A stretch of DNA of 64,000 bases from Paenacidovorax caeni (GCF_001298675.1 NZ_CYIG01000005.1:153501-217500), one strand, 5' to 3'. Shown: positions 33,817 through 42,297, counted from the stretch's first letter. The notes: generated by a model not told the origin, from the letters alone. A program made the numbers and translations.

Positions 33817-33830
33817 CGCCCTGGCGCAAA

Positions 33831-33857
33831 CTGGGACAGCGCGCGGCGCCGTCCCAG
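33831..33857. promoter_or_regulatory. Second inverted repeat in the exaA/c550 gap
   Basis: CTGGGAC (33831-33837) and GTCCCAG (33851-33857), 7 bp with a 13-nt spacer, the same spacer length as the neighbouring repeat. The half-site TGGGACA recurs at 45507-45513. Confidence 0.45.
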
Positions 33858-33870
33858 GGCACATGCGCGG

Positions 33871-33885
33871 TGGCATGCAAATTGC
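33871..33885 (+). promoter_or_regulatory. Sigma-54 promoter of the divergent cytochrome c550 gene
   Basis: TGGCAT, 5 nt, TTGC with GG and GC 10 nt apart. Only the last base of the -24 hexamer differs from TGGCAC. The predicted start is near 33897, about 30 nt before the ATG at 33927. Confidence 0.75.
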
Positions 33886-33926
33886 GCAAGCGGGTTCATC
33901 CCTTTTCCATAATCAGGAGACAACCC

Positions 33927-34415
33927 ATGCAGCAATCTTTCTTCGTACCGGCACGGCGCGGCCTGCTGGCCCTGGCGCTGGCCTGCGGCGCCACCGCCGC
34001 CCTGGCGCACGGCGACGTGGTGCCCCAGGCCGTGGACACCAGCACCCTGCCCCAGCTCGGCACGAAATGGCGCGAGTCCAACCCGTACAGCAGCGGCGAG
34101 GGGCACAAGGAGGCGCTGCGCATCGGCAGCTCGGCCTACAACCAGAACTGCGCGCGCTGCCATGGGCTGGAGGCCATCTCCGGCGGCATCGCGCCCGACC
34201 TGCGCAAGTTCGACGAGGAATGCGCCGGCTACGCCGACGCCGCCAAGGCCAAGGTGTGCTACCAGGAGATGGACGACTACTACGCCGGCACGGTGCGCCG
34301 CGGCCGCACGCGCGACGGGCGGGTGTACATGCCGCCGTTCGAGGGCACGCTGACGCAGGAGGCCATCTGGTCGATCCGCACCTACCTGGAGGACCGGCGG
34401 AACTCCGTGAAGTGA
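33927..34415 (+). CDS. pedF: Cytochrome c550, electron acceptor of the quinoprotein dehydrogenase
   Basis: 162 residues. Signal peptide MQQSFFVPARRGLLALALACGATAALA, heme motif CARCH (in NQNCARCHGLEA), a Cys pair (EECAGYADAAKAKVC) and axial Met in VYMPPFEG. It is homologous to ExaB/PedF and to the paralogue at 30623-31087. The start follows AGGAGA; the open frame continues 86 codons upstream without similarity. It is divergent from exaA, each gene having its own sigma-54 promoter, which argues for co-induction. Confidence 0.92.
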   Translation: MQQSFFVPARRGLLALALACGATAALAHGDVVPQAVDTSTLPQLGTKWRESNPYSSGEGHKEALRIGSSAYNQNCARCHGLEAISGGIAPDLRKFDEECAGYADAAKAKVCYQEMDDYYAGTVRRGRTRDGRVYMPPFEGTLTQEAIWSIRTYLEDRRNSVK

Positions 34416-34429
34416 TTGCGATGACAAGC

Positions 34430-34480
34430 AAAAATGGCTGCCAGCGCCCGTCTAATAAGCGCTGGCAGCTATTGAATAAG
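34430..34480 (+). repeat. Dispersed stem-loop repeat copy 10
   Basis: AAAAATGGCTGCCAGCGC, CCGTCTAATAAGCGCTGGCAGCTATTG. The outer arms GCTGCCAGCGC and GCGCTGGCAGC pair perfectly, so this copy forms a long hairpin between the convergent c550 and metallohydrolase genes and could end transcription from both sides. Confidence 0.8.
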
Positions 34481-34491
34481 GAGCAATCGCT

Positions 34492-35475
34492 TCAGGGCTG
34501 CGCAGGCTGCAGCGCCCGCCGCTCGTAGGCCGGATACCACTGCGCCAGGCTGCGGTGCAGTTCGGCGGGCTGCGCGGCCCAGCCGGCGAACCGTTCGGGC
34601 ACGGGCATGCGCAGCAGCTCGCTCAGGTCCAGCCCCTGCTGTGCGCTGTCCTGCATCCAGCCCGTCAGCCAGCGCAGCCAGTCGCGCGTTTGGGCGATGC
34701 CTAGCAGCCCCTGGTCCACCGGCCCGTGGCTGGGCACGAGCTGCTTGAATTGCCCCTGGCGCTGCCATTGCGCGAGCAGGTCCAGGGTGTGCAGCCATTG
34801 CGCCGGATCGGCGTGCGGGGTGGTCGGCACGCGGTCGGCGAACACCAAGCCCCCGGCGAACAACACGCCGGTGCTGTGGTCGAGCAGCACCAGGTCATCC
34901 CCGGTGTGGCCCTGCAGGCGGCGCAGTTCCAGGTGGTGATCGCCCAGCGTGAAGCTGCCGGGCTCCAGCGCCTGGCGCGCCGGGGTGGCCTGCGTGCCCC
35001 GCATCCAGCCGCCGCACAGGCGGTACAGGTTGTCGGCATAGCTCTCGCCCTCGGCCTGCATGCCGGCGATGCTGCCGGCCAGGGCCTGCGTCGGCACGCC
35101 GTCCCACGCCTGGTTGCCGAAGAAGTAGTCGGGGTGCAGGTTGAGGTTGAGCACCCTGCGCACCGGCTGCGGCGTGACGGCGGCAAGGGTGGCGGTTATG
35201 GCGCGGCGCTGCTGCTCGCCGTACACGCGCGAGGGTCCGGTGTTGATGACGATGACGCCATCGCCCGTGGCGATGAACGCGGTGTTGATGATGTTGCAGC
35301 CGTTGGCGGGCAGGAAGTCGGCCACCGCACCTTCGATCACCCAGGTGCCGGGGGCGATCTGGCGCGGCTGCAGGCGGTAGTCCAGGCGGGCGGTGTCGGG
35401 CGCCGTCCTCGTGGGCTGCGCCATGGCGGGCATGCAGCAGGCCAGCGCGATGAAAAGGGTATTCAGTGTCTTCAT
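34492..35475 (-). CDS. Quinoprotein relay system zinc metallohydrolase (MBL fold)
   Basis: 327 residues. Signal peptide MKTLNTLFIALACCMPAMAQ, then a metallo-beta-lactamase-like fold: LPANGCNIINTAFIATGDGVIVINTGPS, the metal loop LNLHPDYFFGNQAW (altered from HxHxDH), GHTGDDLVLLD and VPSHGPVD. The family accompanies PQQ dehydrogenases, but its reaction is unknown. Its ATG overlaps the SoxYZ-like stop by 4 nt. A much longer open frame continues upstream in the same phase but is the shadow of the two preceding genes. Confidence 0.88.
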   Translation of the reverse strand: MKTLNTLFIALACCMPAMAQPTRTAPDTARLDYRLQPRQIAPGTWVIEGAVADFLPANGCNIINTAFIATGDGVIVINTGPSRVYGEQQRRAITATLAAVTPQPVRRVLNLNLHPDYFFGNQAWDGVPTQALAGSIAGMQAEGESYADNLYRLCGGWMRGTQATPARQALEPGSFTLGDHHLELRRLQGHTGDDLVLLDHSTGVLFAGGLVFADRVPTTPHADPAQWLHTLDLLAQWQRQGQFKQLVPSHGPVDQGLLGIAQTRDWLRWLTGWMQDSAQQGLDLSELLRMPVPERFAGWAAQPAELHRSLAQWYPAYERRALQPAQP

Positions 35476-36266
35476 GCCCGCACCTCGGCATCGATGCGGT
35501 TGCCGTTGTTGTCCTGCCCGAGCAGGCGGAACGCCTTCGGGCCTTGCAGCGGCATCTCGACGGTGAGCAGGGGGTTTTCCGACACCGGCTCGTGCAATTG
35601 CATGCGCCACCAGGGCTGCTGCGCGGCGTCCTGCAGTTCGAGCCGCTCGATGTACAGCGCGGGCACGCCGGCCACCAGCCCGGTGTCCATGGGGTGCATG
35701 ATCTGCACGCGCAGGCGCCGTGTGCCGTCGGCGAGGTTGCCGAAGAAGCGCGCATGCACCTGGTTCAGCGTCTTGCTCCACGAACCGTCGGCGCGCGTCA
35801 CGCCGGGCACCGTGCAGCCACCGCCCGCGGCCTGCGCCATGGCCCCGCCCACGTGCCAATGCCCATCGCGCGTCTGCACCAGGCAGCGCACCGGCGAGGC
35901 CTGCTCCAGCCGGATGCGCAGCGCCAGCAGGGGCAGGGCCTGCAGCGGCTCGAACGCCAGGACTTCGCGGATCGGGTTGCGGTCGGCGATGACGAGCATG
36001 CGCGCGATGCCTCCGCCCACTGCCTGCAGCGCCCGGGCGTCGATCTGCAGCGGCACGTTGAGCGCGTCGTCGGCGAACGCGGGCGTGCGCACCAGCACCG
36101 CGTCGGTGAAGCGCAAGGGGGCTTCCTGGGTGTATTTCCGGCGCAGGTCCGGCCATTGCGGCGAGCCCAGCGGGTCGCTCCCCGCGGGGTCTTGCGTGGC
36201 CGCGCGCGCGGCGTGGGCCGCCATGCCCCACAAGCCCGCCAGCAGCACATTGCGGCGTTTTGCCAT
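35472..36266 (-). CDS. Quinoprotein dehydrogenase-associated SoxYZ-like carrier
   Basis: 264 residues with an export signal. The N-terminal half resembles SoxY and ends in AAGGGCTVPG, with Cys151 at the place of the swinging-arm cysteine; the C-terminal half is SoxZ-like (VQIMHPMDTGL, ALYIERLELQDA). In Sox systems this cysteine carries the sulfur substrate. Here the protein is fused and placed with a zinc hydrolase and cytochrome b561, so a carrier role in the quinoprotein relay is presumed, with the cargo unknown. It lies 51 bp after the b561 gene. Confidence 0.87.
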   Translation of the reverse strand: MAKRRNVLLAGLWGMAAHAARAATQDPAGSDPLGSPQWPDLRRKYTQEAPLRFTDAVLVRTPAFADDALNVPLQIDARALQAVGGGIARMLVIADRNPIREVLAFEPLQALPLLALRIRLEQASPVRCLVQTRDGHWHVGGAMAQAAGGGCTVPGVTRADGSWSKTLNQVHARFFGNLADGTRRLRVQIMHPMDTGLVAGVPALYIERLELQDAAQQPWWRMQLHEPVSENPLLTVEMPLQGPKAFRLLGQDNNGNRIDAEVRA

Positions 36267-36317
36267 GGTTGATTCTCCGGTGGTGTCGCGGCGCATGGAA
36301 CACATGCCGCGCAGGTG

Positions 36318-36893
36318 TCACGAAAAGTGTTGCACGGTGGAACAGGTGTTGCGCGCGCGGCGCCGCGGCCAGCGCATGCGCTGCAGCAGGGTGTCCTTCA
36401 CGATGCACTGGTGGTACAGGAAGGCCAGCACATGCAGGGCCACGAGCAGCACCAGCGCGGCGGCGGCCCACTGGTGCACGTTGCTGAACAGCTCCTTGGC
36501 GCCGTCCCAGCGGCTGGCCATCTTGGGCAGCGGCATGCCGAAGAAGCGGATGGGATAGCCGGAAAACACCGAGCCGAAGAACCCCGACCAGGGCAGCACC
36601 AGCATCAGCGCGTACAGCAGCCGGTGGGCGCCCGCGGCCAGCGCCTGCAGGGCACGGGCCCCGGGCGGCGGCGCCACGCGCGGGCGCAGCAGCGCCCAGG
36701 CCAGGCGCACGGCGATGAGTAGGCACAGCACCATGCCCCATGACTTGTGCACGTTGAACCACGCTGCGCGCAGGCCGCTGCCGTCCTTGGGCAGTCCGGT
36801 CATCCACAGGCCCAGGGCGATCTGCCCCACGATCAGCACGGCCATGAGCCAGTGCAGGAAAACGGAAAAACGGTCGTAGCGGGGCTGCGGCAT
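36318..36893 (-). CDS. Cytochrome b561 family protein
   Basis: 191 residues. Four transmembrane helices with the heme-coordinating histidines in FLHWLMAVL, VHKSWGM, AHRLLYALML and VHQWAAAALVLLVALHV. The start MPQPRYDRF follows AGGAGG. It is an inner-membrane di-heme protein that could link periplasmic carriers to the quinone pool. It starts 34 bp after the AcoR-like gene and leads into the SoxYZ-like and hydrolase genes, forming one unit. Confidence 0.92.
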   Translation of the reverse strand: MPQPRYDRFSVFLHWLMAVLIVGQIALGLWMTGLPKDGSGLRAAWFNVHKSWGMVLCLLIAVRLAWALLRPRVAPPPGARALQALAAGAHRLLYALMLVLPWSGFFGSVFSGYPIRFFGMPLPKMASRWDGAKELFSNVHQWAAAALVLLVALHVLAFLYHQCIVKDTLLQRMRWPRRRARNTCSTVQHFS

Positions 36894-36927
36894 GGAACAC
36901 CTCCTGGGCGGCCCATGTACGGGCCCA

Positions 36928-38934
36928 TCAATCGAGCAGATCGGGCGGCAGCAGGTTCTTCTTGCGGTAGATGGTGTTGCGCGAAACGCCCAGCGCCTTG
37001 GCCGCTGCCGACACATTGCCCTTGTGCAGTCGCAACATCTGTGCCATGGCGTTGAGGGTCACGTCGTGCAGGCTGTGGCCGTCCTCGCCCAGGTCGTCGG
37101 TGGACAGCGGCGGCGCGCCCACACTGGGCACCAGGGGCAGCTCCGGCGCGGGCAGCGGCATGGCCAGGGGGTGCATGGGCGCGCGCAGCTCGTCGAGGAA
37201 ATCGTCGGGCAGATGCTCCAGGCGGATGGTGCAGTCGTCGTCCACCATCACGCAGGCCGTGCGCAGCAGGTTGTGCAGCTGGCGCACGTTGCCCGGCCAG
37301 TGGTAGGCCTGCAGCAGTTCCATCACCTGCGGGGCGATGGCGATGTGCGCGTTGCCTTCGAGCGCATGCAGCACCTTCTTCACCACGGCTCCAAAGTCGC
37401 TGCGCTCGCGCAGCGCGGGCAGGCGCACGACCAGGCCGTTGAGGCGGTAGTACAGGTCTTCGCGGAAGTCGCCGCGCGCGATCAGCTCCTTGAGGTTCTT
37501 GTGCGTGGCGCTGATGACAGTGACATCCACCTCCATCTCCTTGCCCGCACCCAGGGGGCTTACCTTGCGCTCCTGCAGCACGCGCAGCAGCCGCGCCTGC
37601 AGGTGCTTGGGCATGTCGCCGATCTCGTCCAGGAACAGCGTGCCGCCGTGGGCCTGCAGGATCTTGCCGGACGCGCCTTTCTTGCGCGCGCCGGTGAAGG
37701 CACCTTCCTCGTAGCCGAACAGCTCGGCCTCGATCAGCGTGTCGGGGATCGAGGCGCAGTTGACGGCCACGAAGGGCTGGCGTGCGCGCACCGAGTCGTT
37801 GTGCATGGCCTGCGCCAGCAGGTCCTTGCCCGTGCCGGTCTCGCCCAGGATCATCACGGGAATGTCGCGGTCTACCACCTTGCGCAGCTTGGCGATGATG
37901 GCCGACAGCTGCGCATCACCCGTGTCGAGGTACTGCAGCGACGACAGTTGCCCCTTGGGCACCGGGGCGATGCGCACTGGCGGCGCGCCGGCATCGGCCA
38001 GGGGCGAGACGATGGGCGTGGCCCAGGGGCTGGCGGGCTTGACCTCGGTGCGGCACCAGACGGACACGCCGTTGTGCAGGCACAGCTGGTGCGGCGTGGC
38101 GGCGCTGCCGGCGAACAGCTCGAACAGCGCCGACATCGGCAGGTTGAACAGCGACGAGAAGGTGTGCGCCTGCAGCGCGCCGAACGACATGCCGAGCTGG
38201 AACTGCGCGCTGCGGTTGGCCGAGAGAAAGCGCCCCTCGGGCGTGAAGGCGGCGATGCCCTCGACCAGGGTGCCCAGGAATTCGGGGCGCGCGTGGAAAT
38301 GCAGGCGCACCGCCTTCGGGAAGCTGCTCGCGAACATGTGGTTCTCGATCATCTGCGCCGACATGCGTACCAGCGCCAGCGTGTGCTGGTGGTAGCTGCG
38401 GTGGTCGCCCGTCACGTCCAGCGCGCCGACGATCTCCCCGTAGGGGGCGAGGATGGGCGCGCACGAGCAGGTCAGCGCATGGTTGGTGCGCATGAAATGC
38501 TGGTCGCCATGCACGGTGATGGCCTGCTGCGCCGTGAGGGCCGTGCCGATGGCGTTCGTACCCTTGGTCTTCTCGCTCCAGTCCATGCCGGGCACCAGCG
38601 CCACCTCGCTGGCCTTTTCCAGGAAATCGCTGTCGCCCATGGAGTGCAGCACCATGCCCTGTGCCGAAGTCAGCAGCACCATGCTGTGGGTGTTGGCGAT
38701 CTGCCCGCGCAGCGTTTCCATCACCGGTACGGCATGCTGGAACAGGAAACGGTTCTCCTCCAGGGAGTCCTTCAGGTGGCCGATGCCGAGGCTGGTGAAG
38801 TCGGGCTCGTCATCGGTGGAGACGCCAAACGCGAGCGAGCGCTGGTTTGCCTCGTCGATGAGGGCGATGGCGTCCGGTAGCGGCGGCGGTGTCTGCACGG
38901 CCATGTCGGATGGCCGGGTCGGCATGGTGCCCAT
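36928..38934 (-). CDS. AcoR-type sigma-54-dependent transcriptional activator
   Basis: 668 residues. The N-terminal GAF sensor region (about 70-200, with KGTNAIGTALT and VGALDVTGDH) is followed by a PAS-like segment. The AAA+ domain (about 335-570) has Walker A GETGTGK (364-370) and GAFTGA (411-416), the sigma-54 contact loop, then a Fis-type HTH (about 625-660, VSAAAKALGVSRNTIYRKK). The start MGTMPTRPSD follows AGGAG. It most likely activates exaA, the c550 gene and perhaps exaC, which have -24/-12 promoters. The palindrome at 38950-38969 is 16 nt before its ATG. Confidence 0.93.
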   Translation of the reverse strand: MGTMPTRPSDMAVQTPPPLPDAIALIDEANQRSLAFGVSTDDEPDFTSLGIGHLKDSLEENRFLFQHAVPVMETLRGQIANTHSMVLLTSAQGMVLHSMGDSDFLEKASEVALVPGMDWSEKTKGTNAIGTALTAQQAITVHGDQHFMRTNHALTCSCAPILAPYGEIVGALDVTGDHRSYHQHTLALVRMSAQMIENHMFASSFPKAVRLHFHARPEFLGTLVEGIAAFTPEGRFLSANRSAQFQLGMSFGALQAHTFSSLFNLPMSALFELFAGSAATPHQLCLHNGVSVWCRTEVKPASPWATPIVSPLADAGAPPVRIAPVPKGQLSSLQYLDTGDAQLSAIIAKLRKVVDRDIPVMILGETGTGKDLLAQAMHNDSVRARQPFVAVNCASIPDTLIEAELFGYEEGAFTGARKKGASGKILQAHGGTLFLDEIGDMPKHLQARLLRVLQERKVSPLGAGKEMEVDVTVISATHKNLKELIARGDFREDLYYRLNGLVVRLPALRERSDFGAVVKKVLHALEGNAHIAIAPQVMELLQAYHWPGNVRQLHNLLRTACVMVDDDCTIRLEHLPDDFLDELRAPMHPLAMPLPAPELPLVPSVGAPPLSTDDLGEDGHSLHDVTLNAMAQMLRLHKGNVSAAAKALGVSRNTIYRKKNLLPPDLLD

Positions 38935-38949
38935 GAAAGTCTCCTGGGT

Positions 38950-38969
38950 ATGGAAATACGTGTTTCCAT
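38950..38969. promoter_or_regulatory. Palindrome upstream of the AcoR-like gene
   Basis: ATGGAAA, TACGTG, TTTCCAT: 7-bp arms around a 6-nt centre that itself contains ACGT. It lies 16 nt before the activator ATG and is followed on the plus strand by six T. It could be an autoregulatory operator, or a terminator for plus-strand reading. Confidence 0.5.
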
Positions 38970-39116
38970 CTTTTTTATGGTCTCTGGCGCACGACCTGCG
39001 TGCGCAGGGGCGTGGTCGTCTGCTCCGGGGATTGTCCGAACGGTACCGGTGTTTGACAACCTGCAGGCTGCGCAAGGGTTATTTGCAGCAAAAAGTGTGC
39101 CGCTGTCGCGGTGGCG

Positions 39117-39647
39117 TCAGGCGGCCTTGAGGTGCACGATGCGGGCCTGGCAGTTGGCATAGGCCTGCTCCACGCGTGCCTCCACCAGGCGATGGCCCAC
39201 GGGGCACGCGAAGCCCGGCAGCGCATCTGGCGCCGCCAGCCGCAGCGTACCGTTGACGCGCAGGCGCGCACGGCGCGCGAAGTCCACGAACACCATGCCT
39301 GCCTTGCCGTTACCCTGCGCGACGGCCTGCCAGAGCCTGGCGCCGGCCGCCTCGCCGAGCAGGAAGTAGAAGGTCTGCGCGTCGCCGAACGCCACCAGCG
39401 GGTAGGTGCCTTGGGCCGTCGCCACGCAGGCCAGCATCTGCGTGAAGACGGCGCCGTCGGCCTCGCGCACGCTGGCGAAGAAGAACGGCTGGCTGGCCAT
39501 GAAGCGGGCGTTGCCCGCGCTCAGGTGGCTGGCCACCGTGCCCTGCATCTCGCGCGCCTGCGCTTGCACGCCGAAGCGTGCGTGCGCCGCACGTTCGCCC
39601 GGATGGAAGATGCCGGGGCCGCCGGGGTCTTCGAGGACGATGCGCAT
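39117..39647 (-). CDS. Pyridoxamine 5'-phosphate oxidase-like FMN-binding split-barrel protein
   Basis: 176 residues. It begins with FHPGERAAHARFGV, the typical start of the larger PNPOx-like family, and continues with SQPFFFASVREADGAVFTQML and GMVFVDFARRARLRVNGTLRL, the FMN-binding barrel strands. Probably a flavin- or heme-linked reductase of unknown substrate. A second, shorter relative lies 20 bp upstream (39668-40075); they may be an operon with the TonB receptor. Confidence 0.8.
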   Translation of the reverse strand: MRIVLEDPGGPGIFHPGERAAHARFGVQAQAREMQGTVASHLSAGNARFMASQPFFFASVREADGAVFTQMLACVATAQGTYPLVAFGDAQTFYFLLGEAAGARLWQAVAQGNGKAGMVFVDFARRARLRVNGTLRLAAPDALPGFACPVGHRLVEARVEQAYANCQARIVHLKAA

Positions 39648-39667
39648 GGTGGCTCCTGGCGTGTTGA

Positions 39668-40075
39668 TCAGGCCGGAACGAGGTGCAGCAGCCCCGCCAC
39701 CGGCGCGCGCAGCACGCGGCAGTCCGCGACGGCGATGGTGCGCGGCGCCGTGAGCCAGTCCGGGTCGGGCCCGGCCAGCGCGGCGCGCCCCTGCACCAGC
39801 ACGGTGGACTGCCGCGCGAAATCGACGAACAGCAGGGCCAGCGCGGGGTGCTCCAGCAGGTTGCCGATGGTGTTGAACAGGTTGTTGCCCGGGTAGTCCG
39901 GGAAGACCAGCCGCGTGCCGCCCTCCACGCGCAGCAGCGGCTCGGCGCCGCCCTCGGTCTGGCGCCCGCGGTACGAGCAGTCGCAGTCGCCCGCCGCGCT
40001 GGCCGAGCCCAGCAGGAAGAACGGCTGGGCCTCCAGCCAGGGCTGGAGGGCGCGCAGGTCTTCGGCGGGCGCCAT
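39668..40075 (-). CDS. Short PNPOx-like FMN-binding protein
   Basis: 135 residues. QPFFLLGSASAAGDCDCSYRG, LVFPDYPGNNLFNTIGNLLEHPALALLFVDF and VLVQGRAAL match the split-barrel flavin-binding family. The start MAPAEDLRAL lies 2 bp after the TonB receptor stop; the frame is open far upstream as a shadow of the receptor and aldehyde dehydrogenase genes, which is why the short start is preferred. Together with its neighbour it makes a tandem pair of related proteins. Function unknown. Confidence 0.78.
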   Translation of the reverse strand: MAPAEDLRALQPWLEAQPFFLLGSASAAGDCDCSYRGRQTEGGAEPLLRVEGGTRLVFPDYPGNNLFNTIGNLLEHPALALLFVDFARQSTVLVQGRAALAGPDPDWLTAPRTIAVADCRVLRAPVAGLLHLVPA

Positions 40076-40077
40076 GG

Positions 40078-42189
40078 TCAGAACTGGTAGGAGGCGCTCA
40101 GGCCGGCCATCCACTGCCGCCCCGGTGCGGCCTCGTAGTAGCGGCCGTTGCTCTCGTTGACGATGACCGAGCCCACGTACTGCTTGTCCGCCAGGTTGTC
40201 GATGCGCGCGAAGACATCGAGCTTCCAGGGCCCCCATTGCCGGGTGTAGCCGGCGCTCAGGCCCAGCACGCCATAGCCCGGGGCCTCGACGCTGTTGCTG
40301 TCGTTGGCGGCGATGGCGCCGACGTGGCGCCAGTCCGCGCCCACGCGCCAGTCGGCGTGGGGGCGCCAGTCGAGCCCGAGCGCGGCCTGGGTGCGGGCCG
40401 TGCCGGCGATGCGCTTGCCCGCGGCGATGCAGCCGCCCTTGCTGTCGCAAAAGCCGTCGCGCAACGTGGCGTCGAGCACGGTGAGCGCCGCGTTCAGCTG
40501 CCACTGGCGCGCCAGCTGCAGGTTCGCGCCCAGCTCCAGGCCCTGGCGCCGCGTGCGCCCGGCGTTGCGGTAGGTGGCGCGCCCGCCGGTGTTGTCGGCG
40601 GCGACGATCTCGTTGTCCGTATCGGTATGGAACAGCGCCGCCGACCACTGGCCGCGCAGCAGCTCGCCCGCCAGGCGCTGGCGCAGGCCCAGCTCCAGGC
40701 TGGTGGAGGTGGCTGCCTGCAGGCCGAAGTTCAGGCCCGGCAGGCCACCGGGGCGGTAGGACAGCTCGTTGAACGTGGGCGTTTCCATGCCACCGCCGGC
40801 CGAGGCATAGACGTGGGTGCGTTCGTCCAGCGCGCGCTGCACCGACAGCATGGGCAGCCAGCGGCGAAAGCGCGTGTCGCCGCTGTCGTTGCCGTTGGTG
40901 GGGGTGATGTAGCGGTCGTCGGAGTCCACCTTCACGTGGCTCCAGCGTAGCCCGGCGTCGAGCTTCCACTGCGGCGCGAAGGCCCAGCTCGCCTGTAGGT
41001 AGGGGTCGGCGTTGCCGAGGGTGTTGCGTTCGTCGCGGCGCAGCGCGCCTTGCACGCCGAGCTGGCTGCCCAGGAAGTTGTTGTAGCCCTGGCGGTCTTC
41101 CTTGACCACGTTGGCGGACAGGCCCAGCACCAGGCTCAGGGGCTGGCTGAGCGCTTGGGTGTCGTGCGCCCAGCGCAGGTCCATGCCGCCGTAGTCGCGC
41201 GCCATGTCGATCACGCCACCGGCGCTGGTGGGCGGGGTTTGCGACGCCACCGGGGTGGACTGGTACTGGGTGATGCGGCGCTGCCCGGCATAGACCATGA
41301 GGCGCAGCGCATTGCGGCCGTCCACGCGCACGTCGTAGCCTAGCCCGGCCTGGGCCTGGCGCATGCTCTTGCGCATGTTGAAGTCCATCGGCCCCTTGGC
41401 GACGAAGCGCGGATCGGCGGCCCACTCGGCGGGCGTGGCGCCGCCGGGGTCCTGCGCGGTGACTTCCACGTGGTTGACCACCATCATCAGGTGGCTGTCC
41501 GGGCCGGAGTCGGTGTCCAGGCGGGCGTTGAACAGGTTTTTGTCGGCGGCGCTTTGCGGGCGGTAGCCATCGGTCAGGAAGCGGCTGGCGCTGACCACGT
41601 AGCCCACGCCCTGGCGCTCGCCCTGCGCCTTGAGTCCCAGGCGCTTCTGCCCGTTGCTGCCCATGGCGAAGCTGCTGTCGATGCGCGGGCTGCCCTCGCC
41701 GCGCGCGGTGTAGGCGTTGATGACGCCGCCCGAGGCGTTGCCGTACAGCGTGGAGTAGGGCCCACGCAGCACCTCGATGCGCTCGACCGATTGCAGGTCG
41801 ATGTTGTTGGCCTGGCCCTGGCCATCGGGCATGGTGGAGGGGATGCCGTCCACCAGGATCTGCACGCCGCGTACGCCGAACATGGAGCGCGCGCCGTGGC
41901 CGCGAATCGACAGTTGCAGGTCCTGCGCGTAGTTCTGGCGGTTTTGCAGCAGCAGCCCAGGCGTGGTGGACAGCGCTTCCGAGAGGTTGACCTGCCACTG
42001 GCGGTCGCGCAGCCGGTCGCCATCGACCAGGGTGACCGAGGCCGGGGCGTAGTCCAGCGGCGATTGCACCAGGGTGCTGCGCACGGTGACATCGGGCAGG
42101 GCCGGAGCCTGCACCTGTGCCTGCGCCGCCTGGGCCAGGGCCAGCAGGCCGCCGCAGGCTGCGAACGACATCAGTGGGACGGCATGCAT
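40078..42189 (-). CDS. TonB-dependent outer membrane receptor
   Basis: 703 residues. Signal peptide about 1-24, plug domain (about 35-150) with LSEALSTTPGLLLQNRQ, IRGHGARSMFGVRGVQILVDGIPSTMPDGQGQ region and VERIEVLRGPYSTLYGNASGGVIN, then a 22-strand barrel ending in the Phe-terminated ASYQF needed for BAM insertion. No clear TonB-box sequence was identified with certainty. The start follows AAGGAG. Substrate unknown; its place beside exaC and near exaA suggests a cofactor (PQQ or metal chelate), which is inference only. Confidence 0.92.
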   Translation of the reverse strand: MHAVPLMSFAACGGLLALAQAAQAQVQAPALPDVTVRSTLVQSPLDYAPASVTLVDGDRLRDRQWQVNLSEALSTTPGLLLQNRQNYAQDLQLSIRGHGARSMFGVRGVQILVDGIPSTMPDGQGQANNIDLQSVERIEVLRGPYSTLYGNASGGVINAYTARGEGSPRIDSSFAMGSNGQKRLGLKAQGERQGVGYVVSASRFLTDGYRPQSAADKNLFNARLDTDSGPDSHLMMVVNHVEVTAQDPGGATPAEWAADPRFVAKGPMDFNMRKSMRQAQAGLGYDVRVDGRNALRLMVYAGQRRITQYQSTPVASQTPPTSAGGVIDMARDYGGMDLRWAHDTQALSQPLSLVLGLSANVVKEDRQGYNNFLGSQLGVQGALRRDERNTLGNADPYLQASWAFAPQWKLDAGLRWSHVKVDSDDRYITPTNGNDSGDTRFRRWLPMLSVQRALDERTHVYASAGGGMETPTFNELSYRPGGLPGLNFGLQAATSTSLELGLRQRLAGELLRGQWSAALFHTDTDNEIVAADNTGGRATYRNAGRTRRQGLELGANLQLARQWQLNAALTVLDATLRDGFCDSKGGCIAAGKRIAGTARTQAALGLDWRPHADWRVGADWRHVGAIAANDSNSVEAPGYGVLGLSAGYTRQWGPWKLDVFARIDNLADKQYVGSVIVNESNGRYYEAAPGRQWMAGLSASYQF

Positions 42190-42234
42190 GGAGGCTCCTT
42201 GCACGAGAAAAAGGAAGTGGGCGTAGGGGAAGGC

Positions 42235-42257
42235 AGGGCGCGGCCAGGCCGCGCCCT
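42235..42257. terminator. Strong GC hairpin between exaC and the TonB receptor
   Basis: AGGGCGCGGC (42235-42244) and GCCGCGCCCT (42248-42257) pair perfectly around a 3-nt loop. A second smaller hairpin (GCCCG/CGGGC) follows near 42270-42286. No T run on the minus strand, so termination would not be of the classical type; it may attenuate. Confidence 0.5.
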
Positions 42258-42297
42258 GTGCAGGCATCCGGCCCGGCTGTGCGGGCCGAGCGGGGGC

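Noticed and set aside
34492..36900. 802-codon minus-strand open frame
   Set aside because: Upstream of 35475 it is the out-of-frame shadow of the SoxYZ-like and b561 genes; only the metallohydrolase part is real.
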